The translations under genes and the position numbers were made by a program. A stretch of 64,000 nt of DNA from Paramecium octaurelia (Eukaryota > Ciliophora > Oligohymenophorea > Peniculida > Parameciidae), in NCBI GenBank assembly GCA_905182995.1, contig CAJJDP010000119.1:297384-361383 (forward strand), read 5' to 3'. The notes beneath the pieces are model-generated. The model made no database searches. It saw only the letters and a program-made list of their open reading frames with translations, and had not been told where the DNA came from. Below are positions 48,673 through 59,902 of this stretch, one piece after another (positions within the stretch are counted from its first letter, which is position 1; every line of letters begins with the position of its first letter).

Positions 48673-50093
48673 TCAAATATTAAATAAATCCTTAAATGAC
48701 TCGTCGCTAAAATTAACTGCTTATTTTCTCCCCATCAATTGATATCTGCTTCTATCTTCACTAGTAAATACTATTAATTTATATTACTCTGTTAATTGCA
48801 TAATTCTCACGATGGATAACACATAATCTTCAAGATTTTCACACAAAAATCCAACATCATTAGCCAATATGTCTAATTTAGGTCCAGCTGAATTATGGGC
48901 TACCACAATGAGCCCAGCAGCTAGCATTTCCACTAAAGTAATTCCAAAATGCTCATATTCCATAGTGTGTAAACCTATCATTCCAGAAGTCAGAAACTTT
49001 TGAATCTCTTGAAATGGCAAATTCTTATGCATACTAATATAATCCTACATATAATTTAAGATATTAATACTTGAAGATTCTTTCTGTTTATCGTATCCTA
49101 AATTGTTTAAAATAATAGATCATCATCTGCATTCCTGCAGGATCCAATCATATATAATTTTATCGATTGTGAAATTTCAGAAGGTAATCTGTCAACTAAG
49201 GCTTCTATGATTTCAATCTACAATAGATGTTGTTTCTCTGGTCTGAACTAAGCAAATGAAATAATAATGAATTAGTTTGTAAACTGTTTTCTCTTCATAA
49301 ATGCATCTACTTAACATGGTGGGAATAATTTGATTAATTAAGTGGATTTCCACGTCTATTTCATATGGTTATATGTCCAAGTTGAATTCACATAAGCAAA
49401 TTCCACCATCTTCCCACACAGGGAGTAAAAGAAGAATAGAAATTTATAATACCATAACTTTAACTTTGTTTTCCCTTCTGATTTTGTTATTTCATCATCA
49501 TTATTGTATCTTGCTTCTTTCTTCTCCACCTAGGATATCATATCTGTACTGATAAATGGATAATGAACATAGGCGATCACTCTTACATTAGGTAATAGGA
49601 GTTTAACAATAAAAAATGTAAATGGCAATCCTGTCGAATCCAAAAATATATCTGGTTAGAAACTATTAATGCATTTCAAAGCATATCTCATTTGCCCAAA
49701 AATCTACAATAACAAAGTGAACCTCTTCTTAGGCTCAAGCAGCTATCTATTTAGAATAGGAATAAATTTAAGATCTTGATTATTTATATGTGTGCTGAAT
49801 CTTGTGTTAGCTTTATCTATAATTTATTAATCATCAACTTCCTCTGCCGAATATACAACGATATTGTGTTTTTATTTTTTTTACAATTTTTCGATCATGC
49901 ACATTAACACCTTCTCCCCTCCTCCTCCTGCATTACAATGAGGATGTAGAAATGCCACCGTTTACTTGGAGAGTCCAGTCTCAAAATACTCTTATTGCTT
50001 TCTTTATGCTCTTTTCTTAGAGAGAGTAAATCTTTTGTAGAATATGAGACAAGAAAGAATTACTATAGAAAACAATGTACAATAAATTAACAT
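48673..50093 (-). CDS. ALG11: ALG11, GDP-Man:Man3GlcNAc2-PP-dolichol alpha-1,2-mannosyltransferase
   Basis: Encodes 464 residues with one intron, 49045-49070. N-terminal membrane anchor ([18 protein letters not shown]), then [16 protein letters not shown], the ALG11 glycine-rich loop. Further on, [46 protein letters not shown] and the GT4 nucleotide-sugar site [29 protein letters not shown] (essential E-x7-E region) followed by AGPKLDI. The enzyme adds the fourth and fifth mannose to the dolichol-linked glycan on the cytosolic face of the ER for N-glycosylation. Complete and without anomalies. Confidence 0.95.
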
Positions 50094-50197
50094 TATTAAT
50101 GATTTAATTTACAAATTAATGGCTTGAGTTCTTTTTTTAAATTTGACATGTTAAGCGTATATAGTTTATTTAATATAGTTTATAATATTATATATAT

Positions 50198-51158
50198 TCA
50201 GCTTGGAATCAAAAAAGATAATGGTCCTTATTTAGGGACAAAGAAATTATCTCTAATAGATGAAGCTCTGGTTGTATTTGATTAAACAATGCCTTTTTGG
50301 TTGATTATTGTTCCAGTTTATAGACTCATTTTTCTTTCCTACGGACATCCTTGGCAAGAATTATAAGTTTCAAATTGCGTACTGTCATTGACTTAGATTG
50401 AGAGTTGTTTTCTACTGATTTCTAATTGATGAGTTTCAATTTCTTATGAGATTGGAATAGTCTTACAAATTTTACTTTCAATGCATTTTTGTTACTTGAT
50501 ATCTGAGAAATTAAGGGTTTTCAGTTTATTTTATAATTCTTAATTCATTTATAAATATCCTTTTAAATCAACAAATCTTCTAACTTGCTTCATAGCTCTA
50601 ATTCTCTTTTCATAGTCTTCCTTAATGTCAATAGATTCATATATTGTTATTATGTCGATTATAAGGAGAGTGATAATTTCTTTTAATATTGGAATATTAG
50701 TTTTTATCATTAAAACTTCAAGTTGCCTATTCATTTTATAAATGCTGTCGATCTTTTCAAAAGCATTTTTTTATTATTTAAGGTAAGAATAATATAGGTG
50801 AGCAACAGAAGCCATAAGGACCTCTGCTGGATCTTTAGATTATTGGTCGATTATTTTATCTGTCAATTAAGTTATCAAAAACTTATTTAATAGGTGTGCC
50901 AAATATAGAGATTTGAGGGCATTTAATGGTTTTTGAGAATGTTACAATCTTTGTGAAATCTTTCGAAGTGCTACTTTGGGATCAACATTAGTGTATTCTC
51001 CTGAGAGACATTTATGAAGTATCTATGGAATACTTAAATATAAACACTACCTAAATGTGTTTCACCTTAGGAACATCATCAATCAGACTTTTCAGCCAAG
51101 ATGTTTCCACGATGTCTTTGTTAAAGATAGTCAGGTTTCTCTTAATATTATTAAACAT
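50198..51158 (-). CDS. ANTH/ENTH-like domain protein
   Basis: Encodes 310 residues with one intron, 51023-51050. The first 110 residues (VPKVKHIQ, ILHKCLSGEYTNVDPKVALRK, QRLQHSQKPLNALKSLYLAHLL) match the layout of ANTH domains, in which an 'H-x-x-x-I-L' helix, a DP-KVALRK-type basic patch and an 'LKaLxLxHxLL' helix form a phosphoinositide-binding superhelix in endocytic adaptors. The helical region continues to about residue 200; the rest is Ser/Gln/Asn-rich, as in clathrin adaptors, but without clear clathrin-box motifs. Starts 17 bp after the PI-PLC stop, same strand. Family call is moderate. Confidence 0.6.
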
Positions 51159-51175
51159 ATTAATTATAAAAGTTT

Positions 51176-52674
51176 TCATTCAGTGTTTTTTTGAACATGA
51201 ACAAGGAGGCAACTCTTTGGCAAAGGCTTTAAGTATTAACTCAGTAATTAAACAGCCCTATAGCCAAAAGACATGCATGAGAGAGGTATGGCACTCCATC
51301 CTAAGAAGGTTTTGCTGGCATCGAGTACCTCAAATATCAAAAATGCCAAGTCTGGGCATTTTATATTGTATTTATAGATAAAATTAAATTAAGGATTTAA
51401 TCCACTTTATGAGATGGTTGCAATCTGCGGTTTGTTATTTGATTCATCCTATAGCAGACCTCGTATTGAGATCTTAATTTAAGGGTTAACCTTTGCGTTT
51501 TAATTCTTTTAATAAAGAGAATTATAATACATTTAATTATCTAAGATTATAACCAACCAATAAACTAAGAGTGAAGGATAATTGAGTGGAACTGAACTCG
51601 CCAATCTTTTTTTTCCCATCCGATCTCATCCATTATGGTTTCAACACATATCCAGATTCAATCCCTCCATTTTCCATAAATTTACACATATTTAGTAACA
51701 TAGGCATATCATTGGTCTGAAAATTGAGTGCCACTATTTATGATCCACTATTAAATGCTGGAATAGGATCATAATTGCTTGAATCTACTCGAGACCCAGA
51801 TGGATATATTCTAGTGAAGTACCTTCTGTGAAAATCAAGCAGGTTCTCATTGACTTTACTTTCATCCAAAGAAGAGATTTCCCAAACAGTTCTATTTTGT
51901 TGTTTAATTGCAACACCAAATAATGCTGTTATTGAACTCATCTTGAGACTTTCAGCTTTCTCTTTTTTCGCTTTGTCAATAGATATATCTTCATCAGAAT
52001 CCACCTTTAATGGTAATTGCACAATTTAACATCTTGGATTAGGTGCATCAAATTAAAACTGAGTTTCAATATTTGAGATCTTATATTTAGGTCTTAGTGT
52101 TGTTTCTGTTTTAGTCTTGTGTATTACTTTATTTGGCTTCATCTCCTCATCAATCTAAAAAGGATTAATAGTGTTTCTAAGTTAAAGCATAGGTAATCCA
52201 TGATCTTGTCTCTTGAATGACTTTTAAGATCTTGGCTTCAGAGTGGTTGGTGTATTTAATTATTACTAATCAGCTTATATTGAAAGGCTTGGTCTTTTAA
52301 TTATGTCAGGACTTTCAGATTCTTCAAAATTAGGCTAAAGTATATTAATTGGAGATATTGATATGAATCTTTCTCGATATTGTAAACTCGATTTCATCTT
52401 ACCTCGATGCTTTATGATTACTTTGTAATATAGCTTATTTAGTTTCGGATAGTATTCAGAAGACTTATAATCATCTGGTAAAAGTAAGAGATTTTCATTT
52501 AAATAGGTTTTTAAAATATCTGCCATAACATCCTATTGCTTAACACAACAATGGACTTCGAGGGAGAGAATCAATGGGTATTTGGAATATTTAAATCCAT
52601 ATTCTTTGATGGTTTGAATGACAGATTCAAATGATATTCTTGAAGTCATTGTGAATCCATGATATATGATTGGT
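51176..52674 (-). CDS. PI-phospholipase C, C-terminal part (true C-terminus plus assembly-duplicated segment)
   Basis: Carries the end of the X domain, the linker, the Y domain ([32 protein letters not shown]) and the C2 domain ([30 protein letters not shown]) with the real stop at 51176. An intron lies at 51506-51530. Positions 51261-52674 are identical to 52676-54089 across the N at 52675, so this is not a second gene but the far contig's view of the same gene. Only 51176-51260 is unique and supplies the last 28 residues missing from the other copy. Confidence 0.9.
51261..52674. repeat. 1414-bp direct repeat, copy 1 (assembly overlap)
   Basis: Perfect repeat of 52676-54089 (offset 1415) with one N between. 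Both copies encode identical protein segments of the PI-PLC gene. Confidence 0.92.
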
Positions 52675-52675
52675 N
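52675..52675. other. single N at contig joint
   Basis: Lies exactly between two perfect 1414-bp direct repeats within the phospholipase C gene. Confidence 0.92.
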
Positions 52676-54089
52676 TAGCCAAAAGACATGCATGAGAGAG
52701 GTATGGCACTCCATCCTAAGAAGGTTTTGCTGGCATCGAGTACCTCAAATATCAAAAATGCCAAGTCTGGGCATTTTATATTGTATTTATAGATAAAATT
52801 AAATTAAGGATTTAATCCACTTTATGAGATGGTTGCAATCTGCGGTTTGTTATTTGATTCATCCTATAGCAGACCTCGTATTGAGATCTTAATTTAAGGG
52901 TTAACCTTTGCGTTTTAATTCTTTTAATAAAGAGAATTATAATACATTTAATTATCTAAGATTATAACCAACCAATAAACTAAGAGTGAAGGATAATTGA
53001 GTGGAACTGAACTCGCCAATCTTTTTTTTCCCATCCGATCTCATCCATTATGGTTTCAACACATATCCAGATTCAATCCCTCCATTTTCCATAAATTTAC
53101 ACATATTTAGTAACATAGGCATATCATTGGTCTGAAAATTGAGTGCCACTATTTATGATCCACTATTAAATGCTGGAATAGGATCATAATTGCTTGAATC
53201 TACTCGAGACCCAGATGGATATATTCTAGTGAAGTACCTTCTGTGAAAATCAAGCAGGTTCTCATTGACTTTACTTTCATCCAAAGAAGAGATTTCCCAA
53301 ACAGTTCTATTTTGTTGTTTAATTGCAACACCAAATAATGCTGTTATTGAACTCATCTTGAGACTTTCAGCTTTCTCTTTTTTCGCTTTGTCAATAGATA
53401 TATCTTCATCAGAATCCACCTTTAATGGTAATTGCACAATTTAACATCTTGGATTAGGTGCATCAAATTAAAACTGAGTTTCAATATTTGAGATCTTATA
53501 TTTAGGTCTTAGTGTTGTTTCTGTTTTAGTCTTGTGTATTACTTTATTTGGCTTCATCTCCTCATCAATCTAAAAAGGATTAATAGTGTTTCTAAGTTAA
53601 AGCATAGGTAATCCATGATCTTGTCTCTTGAATGACTTTTAAGATCTTGGCTTCAGAGTGGTTGGTGTATTTAATTATTACTAATCAGCTTATATTGAAA
53701 GGCTTGGTCTTTTAATTATGTCAGGACTTTCAGATTCTTCAAAATTAGGCTAAAGTATATTAATTGGAGATATTGATATGAATCTTTCTCGATATTGTAA
53801 ACTCGATTTCATCTTACCTCGATGCTTTATGATTACTTTGTAATATAGCTTATTTAGTTTCGGATAGTATTCAGAAGACTTATAATCATCTGGTAAAAGT
53901 AAGAGATTTTCATTTAAATAGGTTTTTAAAATATCTGCCATAACATCCTATTGCTTAACACAACAATGGACTTCGAGGGAGAGAATCAATGGGTATTTGG
54001 AATATTTAAATCCATATTCTTTGATGGTTTGAATGACAGATTCAAATGATATTCTTGAAGTCATTGTGAATCCATGATATATGATTGGT
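52676..54089. repeat. 1414-bp direct repeat, copy 2 (assembly overlap)
   Basis: Second copy of 51261-52674; continues without a break into the N-terminal half of the PI-PLC gene. Confidence 0.92.
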
Positions 54090-55128
54090 TGATTATTATC
54101 TCCATCCCAACAATCTAGCTCTACACATCGACAACCCTTTTGAAAGGCATTTATGTAGGCTTGAATAGAGCTTTCACTTGTCAATTAATCACCCATTAGA
54201 TATGTATTATGAGAAGAGTTTATCCAGTAATCAGTCAAAGGATAATCCTCAGATTAATAGATTTATGTTTTTTGGTAATCAAACAATTAATTGTAAGTAC
54301 TTAGAAGATAATTTAAGAATTCTAAGAACGATAACGAAAAGTTGTTTCCATCTTATTTGGCGAACAATCTAAATGCGTCTTCACATTGCTTTTGATATGG
54401 AGATTATTCGTTTGCTAAGAATTTAATAAATTCTTATTTGTTCATTTATTACACTGCATATCTATCAAATATAAATCGCACGAAATCCTGATTCATCAAT
54501 CTCTTGAGTAAATCTTGATAATCAGAGCTGGAAATAAATCCTCTTCTTTCCAAATCATATTGATTAAAGAGGCTTTTGAGCTGCAAATAGATTTTAGATA
54601 TATTACTTCTTATTTTGTGATTGACAATTATGGTAGCATTCCTTTAATTTATTTTAAGGTGATTTATTCAACTATTGGATTATCATTCGTGCTTTTTATA
54701 TCTCTAATCAAATTGTGTTCTGCCACATCAATAAAATATTATAAACCTTGCCAAAATAGATCCCTTTCATTCTTTGTGTTAAATAAAATTGTATGCTTTT
54801 TGCTCGCAAATGTTATTTAAAGAGTTCTTTGATAAGGTAAATTTTAGAATGACTCTGTTGTTGGAATTTCTCTTAATTCGATGATATCTAACAATGGTAT
54901 TCTACATTGCGTAAATGGTCTGCCTGCATGTAAGTATTATAAATAATCCATGTCCTCCTCATATAAATAATACAATCTAGATATCGGTTTTCTATTTGAT
55001 TTATTATATTTTTGAACATGACACCCATAAACGATCAAATTCACTGCAGCACTTAATGTTCTCTAATCAAACTCCTTTCTATCGAATTTTGATGCAGAAC
55101 TCTTTCGTCCTTTCATTGTTACTAACAT
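52676..55128 (-). CDS. phosphoinositide-specific phospholipase C, delta-type (3' end cut by the N joint)
   Basis: Read across the joint with 51176-51260, the full gene encodes 828 residues with introns at 54581-54606 and 52921-52945. Domains in order: PH (about 15-170), EF-hands ([17 protein letters not shown], then [19 protein letters not shown]), X barrel ([37 protein letters not shown]), Ser/Lys-rich linker, Y ([15 protein letters not shown]), C2. Both catalytic histidines and the Glu-x-Asp calcium ligands of PLC-delta are present. It splits PIP2 into IP3 and diacylglycerol at the inner face of the plasma membrane, calcium-dependent. No SH2/RA insert, so delta-like. MLVTM gives two possible starts (55128 preferred). 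Confidence 0.93.
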
Positions 55129-55154
55129 CTTAATAAAATAATATAATTCAAATT

Positions 55155-55980
55155 ATGTCTAATTTAACTATTTTCAGGAAGGAGAACACTAAAGCAAGAT
55201 TTGACGAAGAAAATCAAAATAAAGTAGTCATGCCTTTGATTTTTTAAAATATTATTAATTTTAGAATAAATCTCCTAAATACATTAATTTAATATGGATT
55301 GAAATAAGACCATAAATTGAATCAAACCTATCAATCTAGATCAACTATTGACAAGAGTTGATTACTCAGTAAATAAAAAGCCTGTTAGTTTGCAAGGTTA
55401 TAAAAAATCTTATAAAAAAATTTCAAAGTGCTGTGTAAAGATAATAAGTTATAGGAAATTTAACTATGAAATTTTGACTTTTGATATAAATTTTGTTTCA
55501 TTTAATGCTCTTAAATAAAGGAATCAAAGTATTAATTTAAGAAATAATACAGTCATCAAGTTAATTATTGAAAGGAAATAGAAGATAAATAATTAGATTG
55601 TAGTCGGAACAAACCAAAAGTATTGTTAGAGAAATAAGTAAAGGAAATAAAAGGAGAAGAATGTATAGAATAGTTTATCAGTATCAAATTTCAATCCGAA
55701 TTGGCATGCCACTTAATATGTTTAGGACATTTAAGTAAAATTATAGGGAGTTATAAATTTCAACATATATTATGCAAGAAATTGTACCTATGTTATTTAA
55801 TTTTGTAGTGTAATGAGGGATTTCAGAAATTTATTTAATATAAATTTTATGATGCTTTTTCTTATAAAAATGAAGGAAATAGAGATATGGGGAAATACTA
55901 TTAAATTATTTCTTATTTAGAGTAGATGCTTATCAAAAATTTCAAACTTAATTTACTTAGATCAGTATAGTGCATTTTGA
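55155..55980 (+). pseudogene. possible gene relic, two out-of-frame open segments
   Basis: A plus-strand frame starts at ATG 55155 (MSNLTIFRKENTKARFDEE) and closes at TGA 55359-55361; an overlapping second frame, 55321-55980, is open for 219 codons but Ile/Lys/Asn-rich. No intron of normal size with proper ends joins them. The first 22 codons look coding; the rest is doubtful. It could be a decayed gene or chance open frames in AT-rich DNA with only one stop codon. Confidence 0.25.
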
Positions 55981-56426
55981 AATAATCTTTTTAATTAATA
56001 ATCCTAATTTAATTCTTCAAAATAGATTAAACCAAACCTTCACCATTTATATTTGTAAAATAACTTGTCATAAATTTTCTGTTCTTAAATTCTTCAAAAT
56101 AGTAAGTTATTTAATAAACTTTAATATAAAATTTGGGATATTGAGATATAGCTTTGGCTATCATAGCACTTTATCTCTTCATTGCTCTACTTAAATTAAT
56201 AATTAGTTCTTATCTGCTTCAATATTTTTGCAGTAAAATCATAAAATTAAGTATAAGTGGGTTATTATTTATATGACTGAGTTGAAATATTATTACCTTT
56301 TTTCGTAAGGTATCCAAAAATAGGTGGGTTGACACATGAATTTTATTAGTAACTACTCCAATAGATATTAATATAGATTGATAATTATTAATAATAATCA
56401 AAATTTATAATTTTCATACTTCATCA

Positions 56427-57057
56427 TCATTTAAAGTATTGTATTTAACTAGAATAAAGTAAAACTATTACATTTTTAGCATTCATACACAAGAACTTAA
56501 CAGAAACAATCTATCTATCAGGGTTTTAAGTTAAAAACCTATTTTCATAAAACACTTACTTGAATACGGATTTTACTAAACAATCGGCATAAGAGTTGTA
56601 GTTAATTCCATCAACTTCTTAAATTATATAATCAGTAAAGCATATTTGATAAAGGCTTGAAGTTTTATCTGCAAACTGAAGGATCTATTCAAAAGTATTC
56701 AATAGTTCATCCTCACTTATCTAATTTAGATTGTTTACTACATAACCAGATACAAATGAAAAATTTAAAAGTGTTTCTGTACTTTCGAAAACTGAGTTCC
56801 TTAGTTGCTCTAATTAAATAATATCTCTCTCTTCAAAAAAATCAAAGGTTTCATCATGATTATAAACGTATTTATAAACTTATTCTCTTAACTTACTTAC
56901 CATCGGATTTATAGAGATGTTTACTTATTATAATTTCATTGATACCAATGGCTTAAGAGTTAATTTCCTCAATCACTCCTTCTACCAATATAATCGATGT
57001 GTTTTTATAAATAATTTCTCTACTATATTTACCCTCTCTTGATTGAATACATCCCAT
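56427..57057 (-). CDS. unknown small protein with N-terminal MGC acylation motif
   Basis: Encodes 195 residues with introns at 56879-56900 and 56539-56559 (the second, 21 nt, is frame-neutral; if retained, 202 residues). Starts MGCIQSREGKYSR: Gly2, Cys3 and Ser6 fit N-myristoylation plus palmitoylation, so membrane attachment is likely (inference). The rest is acidic and helical (ETFDFFEERDIIQLEQLRNS, EDELLNTFEQILQFADK) with no known domain that I can name. No transmembrane segment. Confidence 0.65.
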
Positions 57058-58152
57058 AACTCAATATTAATTTTCTCTTAAGTTTTTGATAATTTTTTAA
57101 CTAAAATAATAATAGACATATATTGCTATTTTTTTTAAGAAAAAACCCCTTCATGCTTTAACCAAGGAGCCCCAATATTTAGTAAAAATCTACATTTCAA
57201 CAAAAAGGTATCTATAAAAGTTTTAAGATCAAAATAACAATAAAATAAAGAATGCTCAAAACTCAATAGTTGTATTTAAACTTCTTTCAAAAGCAGATTT
57301 CAATATAACAAATATGCATATTTTGATTCAAAAGTAGCAAATAAGAATTTTGTGACTTATATTTCATAGAATAAACCCAAATACAAAATAAATATTGAAA
57401 TTTTAAATCAAATTTAATAAAAAGGAAGCCTATTCAATTAAAATATAATTTTGCTGCTTTATATACAAAATTTATGTTATTAACCTGTCGTTTTCTTCCT
57501 ACTTTACTCAAAGTTAGTCATAGGTGAAAAATAATACTGAATAACTAAATATAAAAATAAAAAATTCTAATTTGGAATTTTATGGTTGATTATATATAAG
57601 GTTAGCTCATCATTGAAAGTAGAACTATAAGAATTTTAATATAATAAGTCATAATTATTCTAAGTTATTATCATTTTTTGTGCTGCTCATAGATAGTTTT
57701 ACCTTCTTATTTGAATTTATCTAATCTAATGAGTAATGTATGCTAACGTTTTGCTTTGGGTTAAATCAAACTTCTTTCTTGACCCATCATAGTCTGATCA
57801 TCATGATAAAAACTAAAATACTTGATGTATTTTTATCCAACTTTTACTCTATTTAACTATTTCAGAAGAAAACTTTCTTGATATTTTAATAGATGACACA
57901 ATATCGACATTAATTAATATTAATTTTGACCTTCAACAAGTTTCCTATTAGAAGATTGCGATCCATAACAAGAAAATTTTATTTTAGGAATTGAATAGAA
58001 TTAGAGTTTCATTTTTTTTATGAACCCCTCATATGTCACAGTTTTATAACCTTAACATGTTAATAAATTTAAAAATGATTAATTCCAAAATATATGTAAT
58101 CTGGCAATATTTAATTTTTATGAGAATTATCATTATATTTTATTATAACTGA
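57058..58152. other. 1.1-kb AT-rich intergenic region
   Basis: No supported gene on either strand, no repeat or RNA recognised. Contains several long A and T runs. Presumably the 5' region of the MGC-motif gene and the 3' flank of the nitrilase gene. Confidence 0.5.
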
Positions 58153-58998
58153 TCATTTTTTGCAAATTAATTCATAAATATCATTTCTTCTTTATTAAGA
58201 TACAGGAATTTGTTATCTAACCTATTCCAAGTAATCTAAGTCAACCTCACTGATAATTACAGATGGATCATGTTCGCATGTAGCCAGCACTTTAGCCATC
58301 GGATCTAAAAATGTTGAATGGCCCCAAGCTTTGTATATTGATTCATCAGTTCCCATATATCGGGCAGATGATACTCCTGCAACATAACATTAATAATCAA
58401 CTGCTCTAGCTTTTAATAATAATTCCCAATGTAATGGGCCTGTTGTAAGATTAAATGATCCAGGATAAACTAAAAAATGGCATCCTTTTTCTCTCATGAC
58501 CTAAGCTAATTCAGGAAAACGAATATCATAGCATATTCCTATTCCAAATTTACCATATTCTGTATCCACTATTTTATAATTATCACCTGCTGAAAATGTT
58601 AAAGATTCTTTATATGTTATTTTTCCTGGAATATCTATATCAAATAAATGAGTTTTTCGATATGTTACTAACAACTAACCATTGTTGAAACAAAATGCTG
58701 TATTGTACATTTTATCTCCACTCTTTTCAGGAATTGATCCAATAATCATAATTCCAAATTATTTTGAAATTTCGCTTATTAGATCAAGTGTTTACCTTTC
58801 TCCAGTTTTCCCAAAATCTTCAGCATTGTTTTAAAGCTACGCTTTTACATAGTAACTATTAAAGCATTCTCCAAGAATGCAGACTTTACTTCCTTGGATT
58901 GCTGCTTCTTTGATTTAGTCTTAAACTAACGCCAATGTTTAGGTTTTAGTGGCAGTAATTGCATTTTAAATACATGCTATTTTAAACTTTCTCAACAT
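58153..58998 (-). CDS. nitrilase-superfamily omega-amidase (NIT2-like)
   Basis: Encodes 281 residues in one exon, the usual length for NIT2. The catalytic triad is complete: Glu44 (VCILGECF), Lys115 (TYRKTHLFD) and Cys156 ([13 protein letters not shown]). Other family segments: [44 protein letters not shown] and the context of Cys156 are typical of NIT2/omega-amidase, which hydrolyses alpha-ketoglutaramate and alpha-ketosuccinamate formed by glutamine and asparagine transaminases. Cytosolic or mitochondrial; no clear presequence. Confidence 0.93.
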
Positions 58999-59902
58999 TA
59001 ATTTCTATATTAATATATAATAATTTGTATTAATATATTTTGCTTAAATTTTAAAAGCATTTGATCTTTTTCACTTAGATTTATTTTTAAGGAAACCTGT
59101 CATATGGAGCTATTACTACAATAACTGCCTAAAATTGCAAAGTAGATTTTTAGAGTGAATAGACTCAGTCGAAATTTTAATCTCCTGTGATCCTCCTTAT
59201 ACTTTACATATTTACCACTTAAATTTATTGGTTTATTTAACAATAAATTAGTCTACTTAATAAGAATACAATTTCTTAATTGATGCCCTTATTATCAAAT
59301 AGGAATTGGAAAACAAAGTTTGCATGAATTTATCATATTTGTAACATTCTCTGCAATGTAATGCTTTCTGCAAAAGAATTAAGTTCTTTGCTATGAATCT
59401 AACTCAATGATAATTCTAAACTATTTAAATTTTTCACCTCCACATTTCCAATGTATTTTTATGTGATCCTCTATTTCATTCATCATTAAAGTTCATGTGT
59501 TCATGCTAAATACACTAATTCAGCTAAAAAACTCAGTTCCAGTAATTAATCCCCATCGTTCCATTTAGGTGATAATTAATTATGAACAATCTCTTCATTT
59601 TCCCTCTTTAAAATAAAATGATCAAATTAGTGTTTATCTCATGAAAGATTCTTTCTCATCTGATGGTGAAAATAAGAATAGAGTTAATATTTTTCTCCTA
59701 AGGTCTTACCTTGTTTAAAACTAAAATCTTATCATTTACACAAAAAGAAAGCCATAAAACAAATTAAGAAGTGAATTCATAAGTGTTTTATTTCAACCCT
59801 AATTGGGAATACAAAATGTTGAAAGGGAGAGGTGCAATAATTACAGGTCCACAATTTTATTTTGGACAATATTATGCAAAATGATATAATCAAGAATATA
59901 TT
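58999..59902. other. region without a supported gene; possible minus-strand coding relic
   Basis: Between about 59320 and 59560 the minus strand reads MNEIEDHIKIHWKCGGEK and, upstream in the same direction, SPKWNDGDQLLELSFLAEL, both with coding character but separated by TGA codons and with no normal intron to join them. I therefore list it as a probable decayed gene fragment of unknown family. Confidence 0.3.

Noticed and set aside
51738-53437. Two identical protein-coding segments suggesting duplicated phospholipase C genes
   Set aside because: The identity extends over 1414 bp of coding and intron DNA and stops exactly at the N; this is an assembly overlap, not a gene duplication.
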